The notes: a model not told the origin generated them from the letters alone. Shown: positions 1 through 6,228, counted from the stretch's first letter. The stretch: 9,415 bases of DNA from Propionivibrio sp. (GCA_003249625.1 QKII01000422.1:1-9415), one strand, 5' to 3'. Numbers and translations: made by a program.

Positions 1-297
1 GACGGTGACCGAGACGAGGGCCATCACCGAGCCTACCGAAAGGTCGATGCCGCCGGTGAGGATGACGAACAGCAGGCCGAGCGAGACGACGCCGAGCGGC
101 ACGCTTTGGCGCAGGATGTTGGTGATGTTGTCGACGGTCAGGAAACGGTCCGAGAGAAAGGCCGAGACCAGCAGCATTGCAATGAAGACGATCAGCGAGG
201 ACTGGTCAAGGAGGTGCTTGGCAAGGCCTGGTCCGCGCGGAGTCTCAGCCTGGGGGGCGGTTTGTTGGGACTTTTGGGTCAGTGTGGTCGAGTTCAT
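1..297 (-). CDS. Sugar ABC transporter permease, RbsC-like (partial, N-terminal 99 codons)
   Basis: Inner-membrane permease of a CUT2 (ribose/xylose-type) sugar ABC importer. The frame is open from an ATG at 297 to the left edge, so only the N-terminus is present. A polar N-terminal tail of about 30 residues is followed by a hydrophobic segment (about residues 34-48, LIVFIAMLLVSAFLS), then DRFLTVDNITNILRQ and a second hydrophobic stretch ending in ILTGGIDLSVGS. That last motif is the conserved signature of the RbsC/XylH/AraH family. A good Shine-Dalgarno (GAGGAG) lies 7 nt before the ATG and overlaps the ancestral stop of the upstream ATPase gene (309-311), which indicates operon organisation and possibly translational coupling. 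The substrate cannot be read from this part. The adjacent polyol dehydrogenase suggests a sugar alcohol or related sugar (inference). Confidence 0.93.
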   Translation of the reverse strand, partial: MNSTTLTQKSQQTAPQAETPRGPGLAKHLLDQSSLIVFIAMLLVSAFLSDRFLTVDNITNILRQSVPLGVVSLGLLFVILTGGIDLSVGSVMALVSVTV

Positions 298-308
298 CGT
301 CGTTCTCC

Positions 309-416
309 TCAATGGGCGGCCTGGGCCACGCGGCGGGGAATGGCATGGGACATGATGGATTGTTCGGTCATCGTTTCGCCGGCAACTTCGCCGGTGATCC
401 GGCCTTCGCTGAGCAC
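309..416 (-). pseudogene. Out-of-frame 3' remnant of the RbsA-like ATPase gene
   Basis: Read from 416 to the TGA at 309-311, this stretch encodes VLSEGRITGEVAGE followed by 21 more residues. It corresponds to the C-terminal strand and tail seen after the NBD2 switch region in RbsA-type ATPases (compare VMHEGHLSGEF in E. coli RbsA, from memory). It is shifted relative to the upstream frame, which reaches GAG at 421-419 and then hits TGA at 368. By comparison with RbsA, about 12 residues (the LPEVLGxxDR-type segment) are missing, leaving only two bases of that segment. Restoring 34 bp would give a protein of about 501 residues, the usual family length. The ancestral stop at 309 is also well placed relative to the permease ribosome-binding site and start at 297. 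It could be a genuine mutation or a consensus/assembly artefact. Confidence 0.75.
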
Positions 417-1780
417 GGCTCCGAGGAAATGACCAGGATTGCTCGCCCTTCCTGGGCGAGGCGGTGAATCACGGCGTAGATTTCCGACTTGGCACCAACG
501 TCGACGCCGCGTGTCGGTTCGTCAAAGATCAGCACATCGCAGTTGGCATTGATCCATTTGCCGAGTACGACCTTTTGCTGGTTGCCGCCGCTCAGGCTGG
601 ATACCGGGTCGGTCAGCCGGCCGAGCTTGATCCGCAGCAGTTCGCGCAGGCGTTGCGCGATGCCGCGTTCTTCCTTCTTGTCGAGAATGCCGAAGCGTGA
701 GACGCCGCCGAGCTTGGAGAGCGTGATGTTCTGTTCGATCGGCAGGTTGAGGACGGCGCCCTGCAGCTTGCGGTCTTCTGGAACCAGCCCGATGCCTTGG
801 GCGACTGCGTCGGCTGGGTGCTTGACGTGCACCGGGCGCCCGCCCTTGAGAATTTCGCCCTGCGCGTGGCGGGCGATGCCGAAGACACACTCGGCGATCT
901 CGGTGCGCCCGGAGCCTACCAGACCGGCGAGGCCGACGACTTCACCCTTGCGTACCTGGACGTTGATGTCTTCCAGCACGCCGGGGCGGTTGAGGTTGCG
1001 GATCTCGAAATAGATTTCGTCGCTCGGTGTCGAGCGTTCGGGGAACAGCGAGGTCATTTCGCGGCCAACCATCATGGTAATGATGTCGTGCTCACTGCAG
1101 GTCTTGGGGTCCAGTTGGCCGACGGTCTCGCCGTCCTTGACCACGGTAATGCGGTCGGCGATGCGGAACAGTTCCTGCAGGCGGTGCGAAATGTAGAGAA
1201 TGGTGACACCGCGTTGCTTCAGGCGCATCAAGTTTTCGAAGAGCACGTCGACTTCGGGATCGGCGAGGACGGCGGTCGGCTCGTCGAGGATCAGGATGCG
1301 AACGTCTTTGGCCAGCGATTTTGTGATCTCGACCATCTGCTGATAGGCGACGCTGAGGTCGCCGACGCGCGTGCGCGGGTCGATGTCATAACCGAAGGCA
1401 CGGAGCAGTTCGCCGGCCTTGCGGTTGAGTTCCTTCCAGTCGACGAGGCGGCTACCCTGGCCGAGGTCGTCGAGGAAAATGTTTTCGGCCACCGACAGGT
1501 CAGGGGCCAGGGCTAGTTCCTGATGCACGATGCCGATGCCGCAGGCCATGCTTTGCTGCGGCGATGTAAAATGGACTTCTTCGCCAAAACAGGTAATGCG
1601 TCCGGCGTCGCGGATGTAGATGCCGGAGAGGATCTTCATCAGCGTCGATTTGCCGGCACCGTTTTCGCCGACGATTGCGTGGATGGTCCCGGTGTCCGCC
1701 GAGAAATTGATGCCACGCAAGGCCTTGATGCCGCCAAAGCTTTTCTGGATGCCTTCGGCGACGATCGCTTGAGCTGTCAT
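368..1780 (-). CDS. Sugar ABC transporter ATP-binding protein, RbsA-like, with frameshifted/truncated C-terminus
   Basis: Cytoplasmic ATPase with two fused nucleotide-binding domains that powers a CUT2 sugar importer. NBD1 has Walker A GENGAGKST (38-46), the family's degenerate signature LSVAYQQ (142-148), Walker B ILILDEP (162-168) and H-loop His199. NBD2 has the usual degenerate Walker A GLVGSGRT (286-293), signature LSGGNQQ (396-402) and Walker B VLIFDEP (416-422). I chose the ATG at 1780 over the in-frame GTG at 1786 because AGGAAGGGG sits 5 nt ahead of it. The protein is normal up to ISSE (residue 454). It then continues as 16 unrelated residues (PCSAKAGSPAKLPAKR) and stops at 368. RbsA-type proteins have about 45 more residues here. 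The expected tail is found in another frame from 416 to 309, so a deletion of about 34 bp seems to have occurred at 417/418. It lies between the binding-protein and permease genes, which is normal operon order. The truncated product may or may not be active. Confidence 0.9.
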   Translation of the reverse strand: MTAQAIVAEGIQKSFGGIKALRGINFSADTGTIHAIVGENGAGKSTLMKILSGIYIRDAGRITCFGEEVHFTSPQQSMACGIGIVHQELALAPDLSVAENIFLDDLGQGSRLVDWKELNRKAGELLRAFGYDIDPRTRVGDLSVAYQQMVEITKSLAKDVRILILDEPTAVLADPEVDVLFENLMRLKQRGVTILYISHRLQELFRIADRITVVKDGETVGQLDPKTCSEHDIITMMVGREMTSLFPERSTPSDEIYFEIRNLNRPGVLEDINVQVRKGEVVGLAGLVGSGRTEIAECVFGIARHAQGEILKGGRPVHVKHPADAVAQGIGLVPEDRKLQGAVLNLPIEQNITLSKLGGVSRFGILDKKEERGIAQRLRELLRIKLGRLTDPVSSLSGGNQQKVVLGKWINANCDVLIFDEPTRGVDVGAKSEIYAVIHRLAQEGRAILVISSEPCSAKAGSPAKLPAKR

Positions 1781-1841
1781 GCCCACCCCTTCCTGTTGCT
1801 GCCGTGTTGCCCTGGAGTTGTTTTTGTCAGGGGCATGTATG

Positions 1842-1881
1842 AAAAAAACGGCGGGTTGGGCCGGGAAAAGCCCGCCCGCCG
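1842..1881 (-). terminator. Rho-independent terminator after the sugar-binding protein gene
   Basis: On the minus strand, ten bases past the binding-protein stop codon, a GC-rich hairpin forms from CGGCGGG (1881-1875) and CCCGCCG (1855-1849). An inner CGGG/CCCG pairing surrounds a short CTTTT loop. Seven T residues follow immediately (1848-1842). This is a textbook intrinsic terminator. Because it lies between the binding-protein gene and the ATPase gene of one transporter, it probably acts as a partial terminator that makes binding protein more abundant than the membrane components (inference). Confidence 0.85.
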
Positions 1882-1890
1882 CACCGTTGA

Positions 1891-2856
1891 TCAGTAGATC
1901 GAGTCTTTGTCGTAATACTTGTCGACGTTGTCCTTGGTGATCAGGATCGGGGTGATGAACTCATAATCGCTGAACTTGGTCTTGCCGGCCTTGAAGTCCT
2001 TGATGACTTCCATGACCTTTTCGGCAAGCGCCTTCGGGTTGTTCGAGGCGGTAGCCTTGAGTTCGCCGTTCTTGATCGATTCCAGCCCCTTCTTGTAGCC
2101 GTCGTGGGCGATGACCGTCACGTTCTTCAGCTTGCCGGAGGCCTTGAGCGCGCGGATCGCTCCGAGCGCCATGTCGTCCATTTCCGTGTAAACAGCGTTG
2201 ATTTTGTCGCCGTGCGCGACCAGCGCGTCTTCCATCGCCTTCAGGCCGCCCTGCTGGTCCCAGTTGCCCCAGCCTTGCGTCAGCACCGTGAAGTTGGTGC
2301 GGCCGTACTGGCGCATCTGTTCTTCCATGACCGCGGCGATGAAGTTGTCGCGACGGGCGGCGCCGACCAGGTTGCCCTGGTTGCCGCTGATGATCACGGC
2401 GTTGATCGGCTTGTCACCAAACAGCTTGACCGCGTATTCGCCGAGCATCTTGTTGTTGACCGGGTTGTTGGCCATCACGCGGGTGATTACCGGGGCGTCG
2501 AGGCTGATGTCGCTGTCGAGGTTGACGACCGGAATGCCCTTGGCGGTGGCTTTCTTGACGATATTCACGCCGGCCGCCGGGTCTTGCGGGTTGAGCACCA
2601 AAATGTCGATGCCCTGCGAGAGCATGTCCTCGACGTCGGAAATCTGCTTGTTCATGTTGCCGGCGGCGTCTGTGGCGACGATTTCATAGCCGGCCTTCTT
2701 GGCGCTGATTTTCATGTACTCGGTCAGGCCATTGAAGAAAGCGCCATTCAGTGTGCGATTGGAAAAACCGATCTTCAGTGGCTGGGCCGCCTGGGCTGCG
2801 CCGCACATTCCCAGAATGCCGGCGGTGATCATGGCAACTGCGAGAAACCGTTTCAT
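1891..2856 (-). CDS. Periplasmic sugar/polyol-binding protein of a CUT2 ABC importer (RbsB-like)
   Basis: High-affinity periplasmic receptor that captures the sugar and delivers it to the permease. The protein has 321 residues. The ATG at 2856 is preceded by a strong GAGGAGG eight bases upstream; the in-frame extension to 3015 lacks such support and would bury the signal peptide. Residues 1-24 form a Sec signal peptide (MKRFLAVAMITAGILGMCGA then AQA) with cleavage near residues 23-25. The mature part begins LKIGFSNRTLNGAFFNGLTE, the periplasmic-binding-protein-4 fold. It continues through DILVLNPQDP, GIPVVNLDSDI, an AVIISGNQGN segment, and AVYTEMDDMALGAIRAL, followed by VTVIAHDGYKKGL, all typical of the ribose/xylose/polyol-binding cluster. 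The terminator directly downstream and the AraC-type operator upstream suggest it is the most highly expressed, regulated gene of the locus. Ligand identity is not readable; a hexitol or pentitol is the best guess given the neighbouring dehydrogenase. Confidence 0.93.
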   Translation of the reverse strand: MKRFLAVAMITAGILGMCGAAQAAQPLKIGFSNRTLNGAFFNGLTEYMKISAKKAGYEIVATDAAGNMNKQISDVEDMLSQGIDILVLNPQDPAAGVNIVKKATAKGIPVVNLDSDISLDAPVITRVMANNPVNNKMLGEYAVKLFGDKPINAVIISGNQGNLVGAARRDNFIAAVMEEQMRQYGRTNFTVLTQGWGNWDQQGGLKAMEDALVAHGDKINAVYTEMDDMALGAIRALKASGKLKNVTVIAHDGYKKGLESIKNGELKATASNNPKALAEKVMEVIKDFKAGKTKFSDYEFITPILITKDNVDKYYDKDSIY

Positions 2857-2962
2857 TGTTCGTGCCTCCTCAATTATGTTAGTTGGGTGTTTCCGCTGTG
2901 CTGCATGCGACTTTTCGACTGGGCGTTTTTTGTTTTCCCGGAGTCGGGTCAGCGCTGGGAAG

Positions 2963-2992
2963 ATTACAAAGCGCGCGGATCGTCCTCTATGC
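2963..2992 (-). promoter_or_regulatory. Candidate AraC-dependent promoter of the binding-protein gene
   Basis: On the minus strand a TGTAAT -10 hexamer (2968-2963, 5 of 6 to TATAAT) is preceded, 17 bp upstream, by CATAGA (2991-2986), a poor -35. That weak -35 is overlapped by the proximal copy of the 21-bp-spaced direct repeats. A weak -35 covered by an activator site is the expected design for class II activation by AraC-family proteins. The predicted start near 2956 gives a 5' leader of about 100 nt before the ATG at 2856. The hexamer match is seen; the function is inferred. Confidence 0.45.
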
Positions 2993-3013
2993 GAAAATTT
3001 TGCAGTGCTATGC
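2987..3013. repeat. Direct repeats CTATGC(G/A)A spaced 21 bp, putative AraC-family operator
   Basis: CTATGC occurs at 2987-2992 and again at 3008-3013, exactly 21 bp apart. The copies extend to CTATGCGA and CTATGCAA. Direct repeats two helical turns apart are the classic operator geometry for AraC-family regulators such as araI1/I2. They lie between the 3' end of the AraC-type gene (3031) and the binding-protein gene it would control, with the promoter-proximal copy over the candidate -35. Similar elements CTATGCG (4082-4088) and CTGTGCAA (4128-4135) occur upstream of the regulator gene. Binding is inferred. Confidence 0.5.
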
Positions 3014-3030
3014 AATTTCTTACATTGATT

Positions 3031-3972
3031 TCACGCCAGCGCGATATGCCCGACGCCGCTCATACGGTTGCGGTGCGCGTTCAGCGATTCCGGCGAGGAC
3101 GTGCGATCTGAGCGGAATTTTGTCGGAGATACGCCCATGTAGCGGGTGAAATTTCGGTTGAACGTCGACAGGGAGTCGTAGCCGACATCGTAGGCAATTG
3201 CGGTGACCGACGATTCCGTTTCGATCAGCATCTGACAGGATTTGTAGATGCGCATCCGGTTCAGATACTCGAGACAGGTGCAGCGTACGTGCCGGTCGAA
3301 AAAGCGGGAGAAGGCGGAAAGCTGCATATGCTCGCGCTCGGCGATTTCACGGCAGGAGAGGTCAGAGCGGCTGTAGTTCTCGGCAATGTAGTTGAGGATG
3401 TTGTTCAGCCGCTTCATCTGGATCCCGTCGGTTTTCGGCAGGACCAGCGAGAGCGGTTGCCGCGCGTTGTCCTCGGTAAGCAGACTGACGATGCGGAAGA
3501 AGGTGATCAGCCGGTTCATGCCGGTTGCCGTGAGCAGTTCGTGCAGCAGCGGCCAGACGGCCTGCGAGGCAGTATCGGAAAATTTGATCCCTGCGCGCGA
3601 CTCGTCGAGTAGTACCGAAAACGCGGCGCAGTCGGCGAACTGGGTCACGCATTTATGCGCAAAGGCGCCGCTGAACTGGATGACCAGGTCGCGCTCGGCG
3701 ATTTCGATGCGTCCACCGGGCAGATCATCGCGGGCGCCATCAGTGACCCACATATGTGGCAGGTTGGCTCCGGTCATCACCAGGTCGCCAACGTCGAATT
3801 GCCCGACATGCGTGCCGACGTAGCGGAGGCCGGATGAGCGGCGGATCAGGTGGATTTCGAATTCAGGGTGATAGTGCCAACCCGTGTAATGGAACGGGTA
3901 GTCATGGCAAAAAACGAGAAAGTCGCGTTCGAGCGGTGTGGCGATGACCTCTCGCAAAGGTCTGGTGTTCAT
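3031..3972 (-). CDS. AraC-family transcriptional regulator of the sugar/polyol locus
   Basis: Cytoplasmic DNA-binding regulator of 313 residues, normal for the AraC/XylS family. The N-terminal half carries a cupin-like ligand-sensing domain with HYHPEFEIHLI (33-43) and the following FDVGDLVMTGANLPHMW segment (59-75). The C-terminal domain has two helix-turn-helix units, around 206-227 (LSCREIAEREHMQLSAFSRFF) and 255-277 (VTAIAYDVGYDSLSTFNRNF), ending in the characteristic GVSPTKFR. The ATG at 3972 has GAGGG nine bases upstream. It is co-oriented between the polyol dehydrogenase and the binding-protein gene, so it most likely activates the transporter genes, and perhaps itself, in response to the transported substrate or its product. 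The 21-bp-spaced repeats just past its stop codon are a plausible operator. Ligand unknown. Confidence 0.93.
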   Translation of the reverse strand: MNTRPLREVIATPLERDFLVFCHDYPFHYTGWHYHPEFEIHLIRRSSGLRYVGTHVGQFDVGDLVMTGANLPHMWVTDGARDDLPGGRIEIAERDLVIQFSGAFAHKCVTQFADCAAFSVLLDESRAGIKFSDTASQAVWPLLHELLTATGMNRLITFFRIVSLLTEDNARQPLSLVLPKTDGIQMKRLNNILNYIAENYSRSDLSCREIAEREHMQLSAFSRFFDRHVRCTCLEYLNRMRIYKSCQMLIETESSVTAIAYDVGYDSLSTFNRNFTRYMGVSPTKFRSDRTSSPESLNAHRNRMSGVGHIALA

Positions 3973-4080
3973 TGGCGATAACCCTCACTGCAGGATGATG
4001 CAATCGGCCCGTACGCCCTCTTTTCTCTTTGTGCATTTTTTTGGCAGATGGGTCGCCGGACGGTTCGACAAGCGCGCATC

Positions 4081-4109
4081 ACTATGCGTCGACGGTCGGG
4101 CAATGTCAG
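4081..4109 (-). promoter_or_regulatory. Candidate sigma-70 promoter for the AraC-family regulator gene
   Basis: On the minus strand CTGACA (4109-4104, 5 of 6 to TTGACA) is separated by exactly 17 bp from CATAGT (4086-4081, 4 of 6 to TATAAT). The predicted start near 4074 would give a leader of about 100 nt to the regulator ATG at 3972. The element CTATGCG (4082-4088), resembling the putative operator half-sites, overlaps the -10, which would allow autoregulation. Judged by eye only. Confidence 0.4.
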
Positions 4110-4115
4110 GTCGCT

Positions 4116-4137
4116 TTTTGCACGGGGCTGTGCAAAA
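4116..4137. repeat. Perfect 8-bp inverted repeat (TTTTGCAC / GTGCAAAA)
   Basis: TTTTGCAC (4116-4123) and GTGCAAAA (4130-4137) form a perfect inverted repeat around a 6-bp GGGGCT spacer. It lies just upstream of the candidate regulator promoter, in the gap between the dehydrogenase and regulator genes. A looser TTTTGCA...TGCAA arrangement recurs at 2998-3015 inside the putative operator of the binding-protein gene. It may be a protein-binding site; no function can be read directly. Confidence 0.45.
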
Positions 4138-4175
4138 TTTTACACCTGGCGCTTGGGTCAGGGAGCGATTCGGAG

Positions 4176-4240
4176 CGGCAGGGCGCTCTTCAAGGGTTTG
4201 GGTGGCTCGCTTTTTGAGCCTTTGCCCTGCCGATTTTTTT
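4176..4240 (+). terminator. Terminator-like hairpin with T-run, oriented on the plus strand
   Basis: CGGCAGGGC (4176-4184) pairs perfectly with GCCCTGCCG (4224-4232). Nested inside is a second stem, GGCTC (4204-4208) with GAGCC (4216-4220). The outer stem is followed by A and seven T residues (4234-4240) on the plus strand. No plus-strand gene ends here; both flanking genes are on the minus strand. On the minus strand the hairpin starts about 20 bases past the dehydrogenase stop (4253) but lacks a T-run on its far side. It may terminate an unannotated plus-strand transcript, block antisense transcription, or act imperfectly for the dehydrogenase mRNA. Confidence 0.55.
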
Positions 4241-4252
4241 ACTCGTTTCTGA

Positions 4253-5719
4253 TCAGGCGAAACGGCGCACCGTCTCCTTCGCGCCGACTTCGTACAGGCT
4301 GGTCAGTGCTTCCGTATAGGCCTCGACGAAGCGCTGGTTGTCGCAAAGGTCGCCGAATACCGCCCGGTTTTCGATGAAGGCGGTCATGTTCCGGCGATTG
4401 TTTGCGGCGATCTTCATTAGTTCGTCCTTCATCCGGTCGACGACGGCGATCGCTTCGCCTTGTTCGTCCTTGCCCTCCGCGTAGCGCGCCCAACTGGCGA
4501 CGACTGCCGCGCTACGCCGGATTTCGCCGCCGCTGGCCAGGTTGGCGCGCACCACCGGCAGCAGCCACTTCGGGATGCGGTCGGAGCTTTCGGCACAGAG
4601 CCGGGCGAGCGTGTCGCGAACTTCCGGGTTGGCGAAGCGGGCGATCAGCGTGCGCCGGTAGAGGTCGAGGTCGACGCCGGGAACGGGCATCAGCGTCGGT
4701 GTGCCCTCGCGCTCCATGTAGTTGAGCAGGAATGTCTCGAACAGCGGGTCCTGCGTAACCTCATGGGCGTAACGGTAACCGGCGAGGTAGCCGAAGTAGG
4801 TCAGTGCCTGGTGGCTGGCGTTGAGCAGACGCAGCTTCATCAGTTCGTACGGAACCACATCCTTGACGAGTTGAACGCCAGCTTGTTCGTACGGAGGACG
4901 GCCAAGCGGGAAATGGTCTTCCAGTACCCATTGGGTGAACGGCTCGCACACGACCGGCCAGGCATCGTCGATGCCGAAGCGCTGGGCGACCTGCTCGATG
5001 TCGCTCGGTGCGGTGACTGGCGTGATGCGGTCGACCATTGCATTGGGGAAGGCAACGTGGGTGGTGATCCAGTCGCCGAGTGCATCCTTGCGCAGCGCGA
5101 AGGCAGTAAACATCTTCCTGGCGACGTCTCCGTTGGACTGGATGTTGTCGCAGCTCATCACGGTGAAGGGGGCAATGTTCCGCTCACGCCGCCGCCGCAA
5201 GGCTTCGGTGACGAGGCCGAAGACGGTCGCCGGGGCTGCGGTGTTTTCAAGATCCTTGATGACCGCTGGCGTGTCGAAGTCGAACTCGCCGGTAACGTGG
5301 TGGAAGTTGTACCCTCCTTCGGTGATGGTCAGGGAGACGATGCGCGTGCTTTGCGCGGCCAGGGTCTCGATGACGTTCTCGACGTCATCCGGTGCATAGA
5401 GATAATCGACGATCGAACCGATGACCCTCGCTTCGTAGTTGCCGTCGGGGTGCTTTGTGACGAGCGTGTACAGTCCGTCCTGCGACTTGAGTACGTCGCG
5501 CATGCGCTGATCGGCTGGCATCACCCCAACGCCGCAGATGCCCCAGTCCATCGCCAGTCCTTGGTTCATCAGTTGGTCGACGTACATCGCCTGGTGGGCG
5601 CGATGAAAGCCCCCTGTGCCGAAATGGACGATGCCAACGCTCACTTGCGAACGGTCGTAGGAGGGGCGCGCGACGCCGGACGGTAGTTGCGACAGGGTGG
5701 CAGTGCCAAGTTTCAACAT
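4253..5719 (-). CDS. Mannitol 2-dehydrogenase-family polyol dehydrogenase (polyol to ketose, NAD(P)-dependent)
   Basis: Cytoplasmic oxidoreductase of 488 residues, the usual length of long-chain mannitol/arabinitol dehydrogenases, which oxidise D-mannitol to D-fructose or D-arabinitol to D-xylulose. The N-terminal Rossmann part has GIVHFGTGGFHRAHQ (29-43), the nucleotide-binding motif of the family. MSCDNIQSNG (188-197) is the conserved mid-protein motif, with Asp230 (AFPNAMVD) nearby. The catalytic helix reads K295-LRLL-N300-AS-H303, the Lys/Asn/His triad pattern of Pseudomonas fluorescens mannitol 2-dehydrogenase. The ATG at 5719 has GAGG six bases upstream. It is co-oriented with the regulator and ABC transporter genes downstream but separated from them by a 280-bp gap, so it probably has its own promoter. 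Mannitol, arabinitol or sorbitol specificity cannot be settled from sequence alone; fructuronate reductase (same superfamily) is a less likely alternative. Confidence 0.9.
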   Translation of the reverse strand: MLKLGTATLSQLPSGVARPSYDRSQVSVGIVHFGTGGFHRAHQAMYVDQLMNQGLAMDWGICGVGVMPADQRMRDVLKSQDGLYTLVTKHPDGNYEARVIGSIVDYLYAPDDVENVIETLAAQSTRIVSLTITEGGYNFHHVTGEFDFDTPAVIKDLENTAAPATVFGLVTEALRRRRERNIAPFTVMSCDNIQSNGDVARKMFTAFALRKDALGDWITTHVAFPNAMVDRITPVTAPSDIEQVAQRFGIDDAWPVVCEPFTQWVLEDHFPLGRPPYEQAGVQLVKDVVPYELMKLRLLNASHQALTYFGYLAGYRYAHEVTQDPLFETFLLNYMEREGTPTLMPVPGVDLDLYRRTLIARFANPEVRDTLARLCAESSDRIPKWLLPVVRANLASGGEIRRSAAVVASWARYAEGKDEQGEAIAVVDRMKDELMKIAANNRRNMTAFIENRAVFGDLCDNQRFVEAYTEALTSLYEVGAKETVRRFA

Positions 5720-5858
5720 TGAAATCCTCGCTTGTGGAATGGTCGGGAAAGTCGTGGTGTGCCAAGTCCGACTGACGGCGGCAGCGACTGGGTTCGAGTT
5801 TCATGCACACGGAGATTTTCGGCAGCTTGATATTTCCGGACTTGATTGCAGGGTTTTA

Positions 5859-5874
5859 CGCTGTTCCGACAGCG
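5859..5874. repeat. 16-bp palindrome in the divergent control region
   Basis: CGCTGT and ACAGCG flank a 4-bp centre (TCCG) about 140 bp upstream of the dehydrogenase ATG and 90 bp upstream of the SemiSWEET ATG. It could be a dimeric regulator site or a small hairpin. The rest of the 5720-5962 gap shows no convincing -35/-10 pair to my eye. Confidence 0.3.
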
Positions 5875-5962
5875 CGCTGCGCAGGCAAGGGCGGTTTCCG
5901 GTATCCTTCTCGCTGGCCGCACATCGCGGCATTCAATAGAACATCCCGCATCGGAACCACCA

Positions 5963-6217
5963 ATGATTTCCACTGAATGGATCGGTTATGGCGCAGCCAT
6001 ACTGACCACTATTTCCTTTGTTCCCCAGGTCTGGCAAATCTGGATGACCCGCCACACCAAGGACATTTCCCTGCGCATGTATATCCTGTTTACCGGCGGA
6101 GTGAGCCTATGGCTGCTTTACGGCGTGCTGCTTGGCTCTTGGCCGATCATTGTCGCCAACAGCGTGACGGTCGTTCTGGCGGGTACGGTACTGGCGTTGA
6201 AACTACGCCACGGCTGA
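5963..6217 (+). CDS. SemiSWEET-family sugar transporter (MtN3/saliva, PQ-loop)
   Basis: Small inner-membrane protein of 84 residues, the size of bacterial SemiSWEETs, which have three transmembrane helices and dimerise to carry sugars down a gradient. The N-terminus IGYGAAILTTISFVPQVWQIW (7-27) contains the hallmark PQ motif (Pro21-Gln22) in helix 1, followed by RHTKDISLRMY, then helix 2 (about 40-58, ILFTGGVSLWLLYGVLLGS) and helix 3 (about 61-79, PIIVANSVTVVLAGTVLAL). This matches the family closely. The ATG at 5963 is chosen because the frame upstream is not membrane-like and the family starts just before helix 1; the ribosome-binding site is weak (GGAA). It is divergent from the polyol dehydrogenase and converges on msrQ with only 11 bp between stops. 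A role in moving the locus substrate or its ketose product is possible but unproven; actual substrates of most SemiSWEETs are unknown. Confidence 0.88.
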   Translation: MISTEWIGYGAAILTTISFVPQVWQIWMTRHTKDISLRMYILFTGGVSLWLLYGVLLGSWPIIVANSVTVVLAGTVLALKLRHG

Positions 6218-6228
6218 TCGGTGAGGGG

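Noticed and set aside
2857..3015. N-terminal extension of the binding protein to an upstream start at 3015
   Set aside because: It would place 53 polar residues before a good signal peptide and would overlap the operator and promoter. The ATG at 2856 has a strong ribosome-binding site.
2104..3111. Plus-strand open frame (335 codons) across the binding-protein gene and its promoter
   Set aside because: It is antisense to a convincing periplasmic binding protein, and the translated residues look like a GC-skew shadow.
4460..5686. Long plus-strand open frame (408 codons) opposite the polyol dehydrogenase
   Set aside because: It is a codon-bias mirror of the dehydrogenase, which has all family motifs; the antisense product shows no recognisable fold or ribosome-binding site.
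5740..5780. Sigma-54-like TGGCAC upstream of the dehydrogenase on the minus strand
   Set aside because: The expected TTGC element at the right distance is missing.
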